A stretch of 12,803 nucleotides of DNA from Deltaproteobacteria bacterium (GTDB lineage Bacteria > UBA10199 > 2-02-FULL-44-16): NCBI GenBank assembly GCA_016203825.1, contig JACQMA010000104.1, forward strand, positions 1-12,803, in the 5' to 3' direction. Below are positions 1 through 5,964 of the stretch, in pieces. Position 1 is the first letter of the stretch, and every line of letters starts with the position of its first letter. The notes under the pieces were generated by a model. The model had not been told where the DNA came from. It was given only the letters and a program-made list of their open reading frames with translations, and did no database searches. The translations under genes were made by a program, and so were the position numbers.

Positions 1-560
1 AGGACCGGTTCAATGATGCTATTCAGAATATAACTGCGCCACCGTTCTTGGTCGTTCATGAATGGAACCGCTCCAGGATAGGCACCGAAACGAAGATAGG
101 TTTGAAAATCCCATCCAAAGGCTTGTGCACATTCTGCACAGCTCCAGTGAGGTGCGGACACGAGCTCAAATCTTCCCGCCAAACTTTCACGCATCCCTTT
201 TTGCATGTAAAGACTTGAAGATCCAAGGAGAAGGACACGAATGTCTCGCTTGCCACGATCGGCATCAAAAAGAATTTTAACCTGTTCACTCCATCCCGGA
301 ACTTTTTGAACTTCATCCAAAATCAGGAGGACCCCTTCACCTTTGAGTCGTGCCTGTTCCCAATGATGTTGAATCCACGGAGCTTGCGGTGGCGTGGGTG
401 CATCGGCGCTCGCGATGATCTTTGGGCCTTGCCATGCGTCATAAATGGCTTCCGCCGCCGTTGTCTTTCCCACCTGGCGTGGACCCAAAAGAATCTGGAT
501 CAGGGGCTTTTTCTCACCCAAGCGCCTTTCCAAAACACCTTGAAAATCGCGCAGTAACAT
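1..560 (-). CDS. AAA-family ATPase of the DUF4143-associated type, 3' end cut by the window edge
   Basis: Reading the minus strand from the ATG at 560 gives an open frame of 186 residues that reaches the window edge without a stop. Seen: a Walker A motif GPRQVGKT at residues 26-33, a Walker B motif LLILDE at 78-83, a sensor-like LLGSSSL at 111-117 and LAGRFE at 127-132. This order is characteristic of the COG1373-type ATPases (AAA_14 followed by DUF4143), whose C-terminal DUF4143 part would lie outside the window. Their cellular role is poorly known and they are often accessory, horizontally moving genes. The start at 560 has only a weak GAG upstream and an in-frame TGA lies 9 bp before it; GTG at 563 is an alternative. 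It is divergent from folK and apparently has its own promoter. The family call is confident; the function is not known. Confidence 0.85.
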   Translation of the reverse strand, partial: MLLRDFQGVLERRLGEKKPLIQILLGPRQVGKTTAAEAIYDAWQGPKIIASADAPTPPQAPWIQHHWEQARLKGEGVLLILDEVQKVPGWSEQVKILFDADRGKRDIRVLLLGSSSLYMQKGMRESLAGRFELVSAPHWSCAECAQAFGWDFQTYLRFGAYPGAVPFMNDQERWRSYILNSIIEPV

Positions 561-571
561 CACAGCTCATG

Positions 572-599
572 ATTTTATGAGATTCTCCTCATAAATCAA
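572..599 (-). promoter_or_regulatory. Candidate sigma70-type promoter of the ATPase gene
   Basis: On the minus strand, TTGATT (599-594) and TAAAAT (577-572) are separated by 16 bp. They match the sigma70 consensus at 4/6 and 5/6 positions. Transcription would begin near 565, leaving only about five bases before the ATG at 560. Such a short or absent leader agrees with the poor Shine-Dalgarno sequence. This is inferred by eye. Confidence 0.5.
574..595. promoter_or_regulatory. Palindrome inside the ATPase promoter, candidate operator
   Basis: TTTATGAG (574-581) and CTCATAAA (588-595) are perfect 8-bp inverted arms around a 6-bp spacer. The palindrome fills the interval between the proposed -35 and -10 boxes and covers most of the -10. 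A protein bound here would block RNA polymerase, so an operator is the simplest reading. The regulator is not identifiable from the window. A hairpin in a leader RNA is less likely, because the repeat lies upstream of the expected transcription start. Confidence 0.4.
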
Positions 600-625
600 T
601 ATAAATTTCACACAACGGCTGAACT

Positions 626-652
626 ACCAAAAAGCACCAGGTGCTTTTTGGT
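626..652. terminator. Perfect 27-bp palindrome resembling a bidirectional terminator
   Basis: Two 13-base arms (626-638 and 640-652) are exact reverse complements around a single central A at 639. The arm is ACCAAAAAGCACC. Each strand has a GCACC/GGTGC stem followed by a run of five T, which is the shape of a weak intrinsic terminator in both directions. It lies between two divergent genes, 66 bp from one start and 83 bp from the other, where no transcript is expected to end. It could instead be an operator, a copy of a dispersed palindromic element, or the relic of a lost gene's terminator. The structure is certain; the role is not. Confidence 0.45.
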
Positions 653-680
653 CATTCCTATTTTCCCAATGGTTGCTTGA

Positions 681-702
681 GTCAACCGTGCTCACCGTTG
701 AC
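681..702. repeat. Imperfect inverted repeat upstream of folK
   Basis: Arms GTCAACCGTG (681-690) and CACCGTTGAC (693-702) pair with one mismatch around CT. The right arm contains TTGACG (698-703), a -35-like hexamer 37 bp before the folK start. No convincing -10 follows it. The repeat could be a binding site controlling folK or a local hairpin. There is no T run, so it is not a standard terminator. Confidence 0.35.
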
Positions 703-734
703 GTTCGTAGTTCGTCCTGACAAGCCTTTCCTCC

Positions 735-1214
735 ATGCCAACTGCCTATATCGCCCTTGGGTCGAATCTTGGTGATCGCGTGAAAAACTGTGAACGGGCG
801 ATCGAGATTCTTCGCGTTGATCAGAATGACACCATCGCTGTGCTTCGCACTTCACCCTGGTATCACACGAAGGCGGTCATGCTTGATGGAAAGCCGCAGC
901 CTGATTATTGTAATGGCGTGGTTGCGATCGAAACCAACCTCTCTCCCGAAATGCTCTTGGAGCGCTGCCGGAATGTTGAACGCCAACTTGGTCGTGTGCG
1001 CAATGGGGAGCGCTGGCAGGCGCGCGTGATCGATCTGGATATCCTCTTCTATCATGATATCGTCATGACGACGGACACCCTCACTATCCCTCATCCCGAA
1101 ATGACCAAAAGATTATTTGTGCTCGAACCTCTCTGTGCTATAGCGCCGGACGTTCGACACCCGGTGGAAGGGGTGACGATCAAGGAGTTGCTCAGACGAT
1201 GCTCCGCTGGATAG
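735..1214 (+). CDS. folK: 2-amino-4-hydroxy-6-hydroxymethyldihydropteridine pyrophosphokinase (HPPK)
   Basis: HPPK transfers pyrophosphate from ATP to 6-hydroxymethyl-7,8-dihydropterin, the step before dihydropteroate synthase in folate synthesis; it is a soluble cytoplasmic enzyme. Seen: the N-terminal GSNLGD at residues 9-14, the arginine-rich loop with R88 and R93, and the family signature RWQARVIDLDILFY at 93-106. D100 and D102 of that signature correspond to the two magnesium-binding aspartates. IPHPEM follows at 118-123. The length of 159 residues is normal. The ATG at 735 gives a start right at the conserved first strand, although no Shine-Dalgarno sequence is evident. It leads an operon whose next gene begins inside its last codons. 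No other folate gene is in the window. Confidence 0.96.
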   Translation: MPTAYIALGSNLGDRVKNCERAIEILRVDQNDTIAVLRTSPWYHTKAVMLDGKPQPDYCNGVVAIETNLSPEMLLERCRNVERQLGRVRNGERWQARVIDLDILFYHDIVMTTDTLTIPHPEMTKRLFVLEPLCAIAPDVRHPVEGVTIKELLRRCSAG

Positions 1215-1420
1215 TCCTCGCCCTCATGTTTTATTGGCTCTGGAAGCTGTGGCAACGTGCCGGGCGGATTCACCAGCGGCGGCCGAAGAAACCCCAGGCT
1301 TTTCAGAAACCGGGCGAAATGATTGCATGCACGAAATGTGGCGTGTATGTCCTCAAAGAGAGTGCGATGCGAAAGGGAGAGCACTTTTTCTGTAGCGACA
1401 CCTGCAGGAGGGAATCATGA
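1199..1420 (+). CDS. Small membrane-anchored zinc-binding-type protein, PP0621-like
   Basis: A 73-residue protein. Residues 4-18 form one hydrophobic, tryptophan-rich helix, followed by a very basic stretch (R20-K31), which predicts a membrane anchor with a cytoplasmic C-terminus. The tail carries CTKC at 44-47 and CSDTC at 65-69, four cysteines spaced for one zinc ion, with an HFFC context around 62-65. This anchor plus short cysteine knuckle is what I know from PP0621-family proteins, whose function is not established. The start overlaps the end of folK by 16 bp and the stop overlaps the transaldolase start by 4 bp (ATGA), so it is translated from the same messenger. Family assignment is by recall of the pattern; no function is claimed. 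Confidence 0.8.
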   Translation: MLRWIVLALMFYWLWKLWQRAGRIHQRRPKKPQAFQKPGEMIACTKCGVYVLKESAMRKGEHFFCSDTCRRES

Positions 1421-2064
1421 AGCTGTTTATCGATACCGCTGACATCAACGAAATCCGCGAGGCCGATGCAATGGGCGTCCTCGATGGCGTCACCACGAAT
1501 CCGTCCCTTGTGGCGAAGACCGGAAAAGATTTCAAAACAGTCGCACATGAGATCGTCAAAATGTTGGGAACGCGGCCGGTGAGTCTCGAGGTGACGAGTT
1601 TGGATGCCAAAGGAATGGTGGAAGAAGGAAAAAAACTTGCTGATATCGGCGCCAACGTCGTTGTCAAAGTACCCTCCACCGTCGAGGGACTCAAAGCCTG
1701 CAAGGCGCTCACCGATCTGCGCCTGAAAACGAATTGCACGCTTTGCTTTTCACCAAACCAAGCACTCTTGGTCGCTAAAGCGGGTGCCACCTACGTCAGT
1801 CCCTTCGTGGGGCGACTCGATGATATCAGCGAAGATGGTATGTCGCTCATCAACGACATCGTACAGATTTATAAAAATTATGGCTTCAAAACGGAAGTAC
1901 TCGTCGCGAGTGTTCGCAATCCCATCCATGTCCGTGACGCCGCCCTCACGGGGGCACACGTCGCCACGATTCCCTTTTCGGTTATCAAGCAACTTATGAG
2001 TCACCCCCTCACCGACATCGGTATTGAGCGATTCCTGAAGGATTGGGAGAAAGTGCCAAAGTGA
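1417..2064 (+). CDS. tal: Transaldolase, short TalC/MipB subfamily
   Basis: Transaldolase moves a dihydroxyacetone unit between sugar phosphates in the non-oxidative pentose phosphate pathway. The 215-residue length is typical of the short decameric subfamily, which also contains fructose-6-phosphate aldolase (FSA). Seen: D6 in LFIDTAD, VTTNPS at 25-30, the Schiff-base lysine K84 in VVVKVPST, and [11 protein letters not shown] at 126-136. Two positions separate the activities: E. coli FSA has Gln59 and Tyr131, while this protein has Glu58 (in SLEVT) and Phe130 (in SPFVGR) at the equivalent places, which favours true transaldolase. A strong Shine-Dalgarno, GGAGGGA, sits 4 bp before the ATG, inside the preceding gene. 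The stop codon overlaps the next gene by 4 bp (GTGA). Confidence 0.93.
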   Translation: MKLFIDTADINEIREADAMGVLDGVTTNPSLVAKTGKDFKTVAHEIVKMLGTRPVSLEVTSLDAKGMVEEGKKLADIGANVVVKVPSTVEGLKACKALTDLRLKTNCTLCFSPNQALLVAKAGATYVSPFVGRLDDISEDGMSLINDIVQIYKNYGFKTEVLVASVRNPIHVRDAALTGAHVATIPFSVIKQLMSHPLTDIGIERFLKDWEKVPK

Positions 2065-3248
2065 TCCCAAGGTCGTATGTCCTCGCTTTAGTACTCCTGC
2101 TCCAGACGTCGTTCTCTTTTGCAGCAGACAAACCCAAAAAAGTTGATGTCCTCTTTGTCCTTTACGACGCCGGGGAGACATTAGCGCTCCAACCCGTTAT
2201 GGAGCAACTCGACCAAACGGACATTTCGTATCGCGTGCTCGCCGTGGCGACAGCGCACACTCTTTCAAAAAATCATCCTCACTCTCTCGACAGCAAGCAA
2301 GACTGTAGAATCAAGGCACGCATCGATGCCACACATTGGCAACGGGACACATCCCTTGGGGACGATGATCTCGAATACGCAGAGACCTGTGTGACACCAC
2401 GTCTTGTGATCACGGGCATGGCGTCGCGTTTTCAGGAGCAACTCGCCGAACGCTTTCAGAAAAATAAGATCACCACAGCGGGATATTATGATGCCTTGTC
2501 ACCGATGACGCGAGATGCTGTTGGTTGCACGATGACGGACAAGCTGTCTGAAGTCTTGGTCTCATCCAAAAAAATCACCGAAAGCATTCGGGCTTGCTCC
2601 AGCAGCGTCCGGATCACGGTTATCGGCCAGCCAACTCTCGACACTTGGCAAGAAGCACTCGCCAACACCAACATCGCGGCACTTCGTACAACCCTGAAAC
2701 TCAAAAAAGAGTGGCCCACAATTCTCTATGCCGGTGGATATGGCGAAGACTATGCGGAGGCCTTCACCCTCTTTGCCCAAGCCGCCAAAAAACTTTCGGA
2801 CATGAATCTCCTGGTATCGCTTCATCCCAAGTCGGATGGGGCACTCGAAAAACGAATCTTGCGAAAACGACGTCCTTCGTTTTTGACTGAGCGCGTAAAG
2901 ATTCTTCCCAAAACGATATCGACGATGCAAGCCGCGACCATTGCGGATGTGATTGTCACGTGGCGTTCAACGGTTGGCGTGCAGGCCCTGTTCATGGGGA
3001 AACCTGTCATCTACCTTGACGTTCCGGGATCGTCGTTTACGAACATTGCCCTCGACCAGAAGTGGTCGCGAAAAGTATCCACGCCGGAAGATTTTCAAAC
3101 GGCCCTGCACAAACAACTTCGACGAAGAAAACAAAAAGTAGACAACGCTTTTGAACAAGCTGGTGTTCCGGAACACGGAGCGGCGGTGATGTCAGACTGG
3201 ATTCAGCAGACGCTCAAACGCAACTACCACTTCTCCCTGCCTCTGTAG
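2061..3248 (+). CDS. Exported protein with GT-B glycosyltransferase/epimerase-like fold, function unknown
   Basis: A 395-residue protein read from the GTG at 2061, which overlaps the transaldolase stop (GTGA) and has GGGAGA about 10 bp upstream. An in-frame TTG at 2043 would add only six residues before the signal. Residues 1-21 form a signal peptide (charged R4, hydrophobic VLALVLLL, then SFSFA before ADKPKK) with no lipobox cysteine. The mature part has GT-B features: GQPTLD near 189-194, LYAGGYG near 222-228, LHPKSDG near 254-260, and a C-terminal [20 protein letters not shown] near 295-314. That segment resembles the sugar-nucleotide-binding half of UDP-GlcNAc 2-epimerase and CDP-glycerol transferase proteins. 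Four cysteines (about 82, 110, 156 and 178), all in the N-terminal half, would suit periplasmic disulfides. The fold call is by motif resemblance. The substrate is unknown, and nucleotide-sugar donors are not expected in the periplasm. Confidence 0.75.
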   Translation: MIPRSYVLALVLLLQTSFSFAADKPKKVDVLFVLYDAGETLALQPVMEQLDQTDISYRVLAVATAHTLSKNHPHSLDSKQDCRIKARIDATHWQRDTSLGDDDLEYAETCVTPRLVITGMASRFQEQLAERFQKNKITTAGYYDALSPMTRDAVGCTMTDKLSEVLVSSKKITESIRACSSSVRITVIGQPTLDTWQEALANTNIAALRTTLKLKKEWPTILYAGGYGEDYAEAFTLFAQAAKKLSDMNLLVSLHPKSDGALEKRILRKRRPSFLTERVKILPKTISTMQAATIADVIVTWRSTVGVQALFMGKPVIYLDVPGSSFTNIALDQKWSRKVSTPEDFQTALHKQLRRRKQKVDNAFEQAGVPEHGAAVMSDWIQQTLKRNYHFSLPL

Positions 3249-3263
3249 AATAAAAGAACCATC

Positions 3264-3292
3264 TGGACTTTCGACGATCCCCCGGCTATCCT
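3264..3292 (+). promoter_or_regulatory. Candidate leaderless promoter of the 3299 gene pair
   Basis: TGGACT (3264-3269) and TATCCT (3287-3292) are 17 bp apart and each matches the sigma70 consensus at 4/6 positions. The expected transcription start, seven bases after the -10, is the A of the ATG at 3299. This predicts a messenger with no leader, which fits the lack of a Shine-Dalgarno sequence there. Confidence 0.4.
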
Positions 3293-3298
3293 AGAGCC

Positions 3299-3526
3299 AT
3301 GAAAGAAATGAAAATACTTCAGCGCTATCCTCGCCGGGAAGATCCTCTGAGGGATGCCGTCACCCTCCAAAGAACCTTTAATCAGATTCGAAAGGGCTGT
3401 CTTGTCCCACGTGGAGTCTTTCGCTTTCGAACCTTTGAGGAAGCCGACCAATGGATGATCCACCAAATAACGAGTACTCACGTGCGCCTGAATCAGAGGA
3501 CCTCGCCAAGCTCTGCCGCTCGCTGA
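3299..3526 (+). CDS. Small conserved-type protein preceding a nucleotidyltransferase gene
   Basis: A 75-residue basic protein without a hydrophobic segment or cysteine pair. The central part, around LQRTFNQIRKGCLVPRGVFR at 23-42, followed by FRTFEEADQWM at 43-53, looks like a conserved short family that I recall lying directly before nucleotidyltransferase-fold genes. I cannot name a domain. The ATG at 3299 is chosen because the candidate promoter places transcription start there; ATG at 3308 is an alternative. Its last 76 bases overlap the next gene in another frame, and the Shine-Dalgarno of that gene (GAGGAAG, 3437-3443) lies within its codons, so the two are probably coupled. A toxin-antitoxin-like pair is conceivable but unproven. 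Confidence 0.65.
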   Translation: MKEMKILQRYPRREDPLRDAVTLQRTFNQIRKGCLVPRGVFRFRTFEEADQWMIHQITSTHVRLNQRTSPSSAAR

Positions 3527-3954
3527 GTGAACATGGGGTGAAGTACCTCGTCATCGGCGGGTGGGCTGTTATCCTTCATGGCGCGGCCCGGTTCACAAAA
3601 GATGTCGATTTGCTTGTCGATACCTCGGTGGCGAACATCCAAAAAATCAAAAAGGCAATGGCCATTCTCCCGGACAACGCCATTGCTTTGATCGCAGACG
3701 ACGAAGTGAGTGCCTATCAGGTTGTGCGTGTGGCTGATGAATTCGTTACCGATCTGATGGCAAAGGCGTGTGGTATTACCTATGACGAAGCCAAAGAGAG
3801 CATCGAATGGAGAGAAATAGATGGAGTCAAAATTCCTATCGTTTCCAAAGAAATGCTCATCAAAATGAAAAATACCTATCGACCCTCAGACAAAGCCGAT
3901 GTTATTTTTCTCAACAATCTACTTGAAGAAGAACGGAAACAAAAAAGAAAATAA
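3451..3954 (+). CDS. Nucleotidyltransferase-fold protein (DUF6036/AbiEii-like)
   Basis: A 167-residue protein with the minimal nucleotidyltransferase core. The motif LVIGGWAVILHGAARFTKDV covers residues 33-52, with the glycine pair G36-G37 and the metal-binding pair D51 and D53 (TKDVDLLVD). D101 in FVTDLMA is a plausible third acidic residue. The C-terminal helix LIKMKNTYRPSDKADVIFLN (136-155) matches the usual end of this family. Such proteins transfer a nucleotide to a protein or RNA target, and many are toxins or toxin partners. The ATG at 3451 is supported by GAGGAAG seven bases upstream despite the 76-bp overlap with the preceding gene. The catalytic residues look intact. It ends 12 bp before the convergent mglA-like gene, with no obvious terminator hairpin between. 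Confidence 0.85.
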   Translation: MDDPPNNEYSRAPESEDLAKLCRSLSEHGVKYLVIGGWAVILHGAARFTKDVDLLVDTSVANIQKIKKAMAILPDNAIALIADDEVSAYQVVRVADEFVTDLMAKACGITYDEAKESIEWREIDGVKIPIVSKEMLIKMKNTYRPSDKADVIFLNNLLEEERKQKRK

Positions 3955-3966
3955 AGCCTCCTTTTT

Positions 3967-4557
3967 TTACACCTCCTGCCTCTTGAGATCCAAAAGGACT
4001 TTTTTGGCGATGGATTGGAGGACCTCGAAAACGCCTTGGCCTGTCGTGGCCACTGATTCAAATTCATCGAACCCATTGGTGTTCAAAACGGTGGAAAGTT
4101 CCTTGGCGGGAACCGCCGTCGAGAGGTCGCGCTTATTATACTGAAAGACCATGGGGAGATTCACGGGATCGTGCCCTTCTTTGACGAGGATTTCTTTTAA
4201 ACTCTTGAGGCTGGCGATATTTGCCTCAACTTGTGTTAACTGTGAATCAGCCACAAAGACGACACCATCGAGACCCTTGGATGTCAGTTCTCGACTCGAC
4301 TTGTACCCAATTTCACCGGGAACCGTGTAGAGATGGAGTCGTACAGTATAATTTTTGATCTTGCCCAAATTCAATGGGACAAAATCAAAATACAGCGTCC
4401 GTTCATCTCCTTCATTGAGCGAAACCAGGCCAACTTTACTCTCCTGACGTGCATGTTCGTAAATTTTTCGGAGTGTCGTCGACTTTCCCGATCGCGGCGG
4501 ACCGTAGTAGACAATCTTGCAGTTGATCTCTTTGGTCTTGTCATTGATGAAGGACAT
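3967..4557 (-). CDS. mglA: MglA-like Ras-family GTPase with altered catalytic positions
   Basis: MglA-type GTPases set front-rear polarity and direct motility machines in Myxococcus. This 196-residue protein begins MSFIN like Myxococcus MglA (195 residues) and aligns with it without gaps up to the G4 motif. Seen: P-loop GPPRSGKST at 19-27, R53 in DERTLYFDF, switch II TVPGEIGY at 78-85, DGVVFVADSQ at 97-106, G4 motif NKRD at 141-144, and G5-like SVATTGQGVFE further on. Two departures stand out: position 21 is Pro instead of Gly, and position 82 is Glu (codon GAA) instead of the catalytic Gln. In Myxococcus, changes at both positions lock MglA in the GTP state. The start at 4557 has GAGGAA seven bases upstream; an earlier in-frame ATG at 4590 lies inside the peptidase gene. 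It overlaps that gene by 17 bp. No MglB gene is in the window. Confidence 0.92.
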   Translation of the reverse strand: MSFINDKTKEINCKIVYYGPPRSGKSTTLRKIYEHARQESKVGLVSLNEGDERTLYFDFVPLNLGKIKNYTVRLHLYTVPGEIGYKSSRELTSKGLDGVVFVADSQLTQVEANIASLKSLKEILVKEGHDPVNLPMVFQYNKRDLSTAVPAKELSTVLNTNGFDEFESVATTGQGVFEVLQSIAKKVLLDLKRQEV

Positions 4558-5926
4558 GGGCAAATTCCTCATAGAGGGCAATATTTCCACGAATTCCTTT
4601 GAAGAGCTGATCTAACGGAAAGTTCTCATTCGGGGAATGAATAACGTCCGAAAGTAATCCGTGCCCCACCAAAATCGAGGGAGCCTTGAGTGCGGAAAGA
4701 AAGAGTGCCGTGATCGGAATGGTTGCCCCCTCACGAGTCAGCTTGGGACGTTTCCCGAATGTCCGTTCAAATGCCTTCATCGCCGCTTGAAGATAGGGGC
4801 TCTCGCGCGAAACCATCATGGGACTCGCAAACGCAATGGTTTTGACGTCAGCGCGCACTCCCGGCGGACACACCGACTTGATATAATTCGTGATCAGCTC
4901 GACACACCGCTCGGGTTTTTGATTCGCCACCACGCGCGAGTTGATCTTAAAACCAGCCTCGGCGGGAATCACGGATTTATTGCCTTCACCAGCATACCCA
5001 CCCCAGAGGCCGCAAACATCAAGTGTCGGGCGAGCCCAGTTGCGCTCAACTGCCGTATAACCTTCTTCTCCCCAGAGTGTTGCGACCCCCAGCTCACGCT
5101 TGAGCTGTTCCTCATCGACCCCCACACTGTGAAATTCTGCGCGCTCTTCATCTGTCAACGGTACGACATCGTCGTAATATCCGGGAACCAAAATCTTTCC
5201 TCGTTCATCTTGAAGTTTGGCAATAATCTTGGCCGCGGCATTGAGCGGATTTTGGATATACCCACCATAACTCCCGGAATGGAGATCGCGTTCAGGTCCG
5301 CGAACTTTCACTTCGAGAGCACATGTCCCCCGCAGAGAATAACAAAGTGATGGCGTGTTGGCATCGAACCACGGAGAATCTGAAATGGCGATGGCATCGC
5401 ACGCGAGAAAATCGCGATGCTCTTCCACAAACGCAAACGTTCCACGGCCGTCACTCTCTTCTTCTCCTTCAATGAGCACTTTGACATTCACGGGGAGTTT
5501 TTTGTTCAGCGCAAAGATGGTTTCCAGGGCACACAGTTGCGTTGCAAGCTGCCCCTTGTTGTCATCGGCCCCACGTGCGAAAATTTTCTCGTCACGAATG
5601 ACAGGCTCAAACGGGGGACTCGTCCACTTTTCGATCGGATCGGTCGGCTGGACATCGTAATGCCCATAACACATGATGGTGGGCTTATCGTTTCCCGCAT
5701 GCAACCAATCGCCATAGACCACGGGATGGTTTTTGGTTTCCTTGAGGCCAACGTTTTCAAACCCAATCTGACGGAGCCACTCCACGCAATACTCCCCCGC
5801 CTGTCTCACCTGAGGGCGATACCGGGAATCAGCCGAAATACTGGGGATGCGAAGGAGCTCAAAGAGTTTCTTCAACCAACGATCGCGATGTTGATCGATA
5901 TACGCGGCAACCTGATGTTGTTCCAT
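4541..5926 (-). CDS. M20-family metallopeptidase (dipeptidase-like)
   Basis: A zinc-dependent amino- or dipeptidase of the M20/ArgE/dapE fold, probably cytoplasmic because no signal peptide is seen. It is 461 residues from the ATG at 5926. Metal and catalytic residues are all visible: H89 and D91 in GHYDVQP, D122 in ARGADDNKG, E155 and E156 in EGEEESDG, D183 in ISDSPW, and the C-terminal H430 in DVIHSPNENF. The middle segment (RDLHSGSYGG onward) is the dimerisation lid domain. Family members with this pattern are annotated as dipeptidases of broad specificity; the substrate cannot be read from sequence. A longer frame opens at 6019, but its first 31 residues are unlike the family and overlap the previous gene. 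The 3' end overlaps mglA by 17 bp. Confidence 0.93.
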   Translation of the reverse strand: MEQHQVAAYIDQHRDRWLKKLFELLRIPSISADSRYRPQVRQAGEYCVEWLRQIGFENVGLKETKNHPVVYGDWLHAGNDKPTIMCYGHYDVQPTDPIEKWTSPPFEPVIRDEKIFARGADDNKGQLATQLCALETIFALNKKLPVNVKVLIEGEEESDGRGTFAFVEEHRDFLACDAIAISDSPWFDANTPSLCYSLRGTCALEVKVRGPERDLHSGSYGGYIQNPLNAAAKIIAKLQDERGKILVPGYYDDVVPLTDEERAEFHSVGVDEEQLKRELGVATLWGEEGYTAVERNWARPTLDVCGLWGGYAGEGNKSVIPAEAGFKINSRVVANQKPERCVELITNYIKSVCPPGVRADVKTIAFASPMMVSRESPYLQAAMKAFERTFGKRPKLTREGATIPITALFLSALKAPSILVGHGLLSDVIHSPNENFPLDQLFKGIRGNIALYEEFAHVLHQ

Positions 5927-5933
5927 AATGGAA

Positions 5934-5961
5934 ACGCTATCAAATGAAGGGCGGATGTCAA
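5934..5961 (-). promoter_or_regulatory. Candidate leaderless promoter of the M20 peptidase gene
   Basis: On the minus strand a full-consensus -35, TTGACA (5961-5956), is followed after 16 bp by a poor -10, TAGCGT (5939-5934, 3/6). Transcription would begin at or next to the ATG at 5926, and no Shine-Dalgarno sequence is present. The -35 overlaps the last bases before the upstream gene's stop region. This would let the peptidase and mglA be transcribed apart from the Tad genes. The weak -10 limits confidence. Confidence 0.35.
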
Positions 5962-5964
5962 TGA

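Noticed and set aside
306..557. Plus-strand open frame opposite the ATPase gene
   Set aside because: The minus strand reads through with Walker A and B motifs to the window edge. The plus frame has no support.
2043..2060. TTG start adding six residues to the exported GT-B-like protein
   Set aside because: The GTG at 2061 has a Shine-Dalgarno and a GTGA overlap, and gives a normal signal peptide start.
1417..2064. Fructose-6-phosphate aldolase instead of transaldolase
   Set aside because: The residues equivalent to FSA Gln59 and Tyr131 are Glu and Phe, the transaldolase pattern. The assay result could still differ.
3940..3980. Possible bidirectional terminator between the convergent genes ending at 3954 and 3967
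   Set aside because: A T7 run follows GCCTCC, but no stable GC stem could be paired with it on either strand.
4661..5350. Plus-strand open frame of 229 codons inside the M20 peptidase gene
   Set aside because: Antisense to a complete M20 peptidase with all metal ligands; its own sequence shows no domain.
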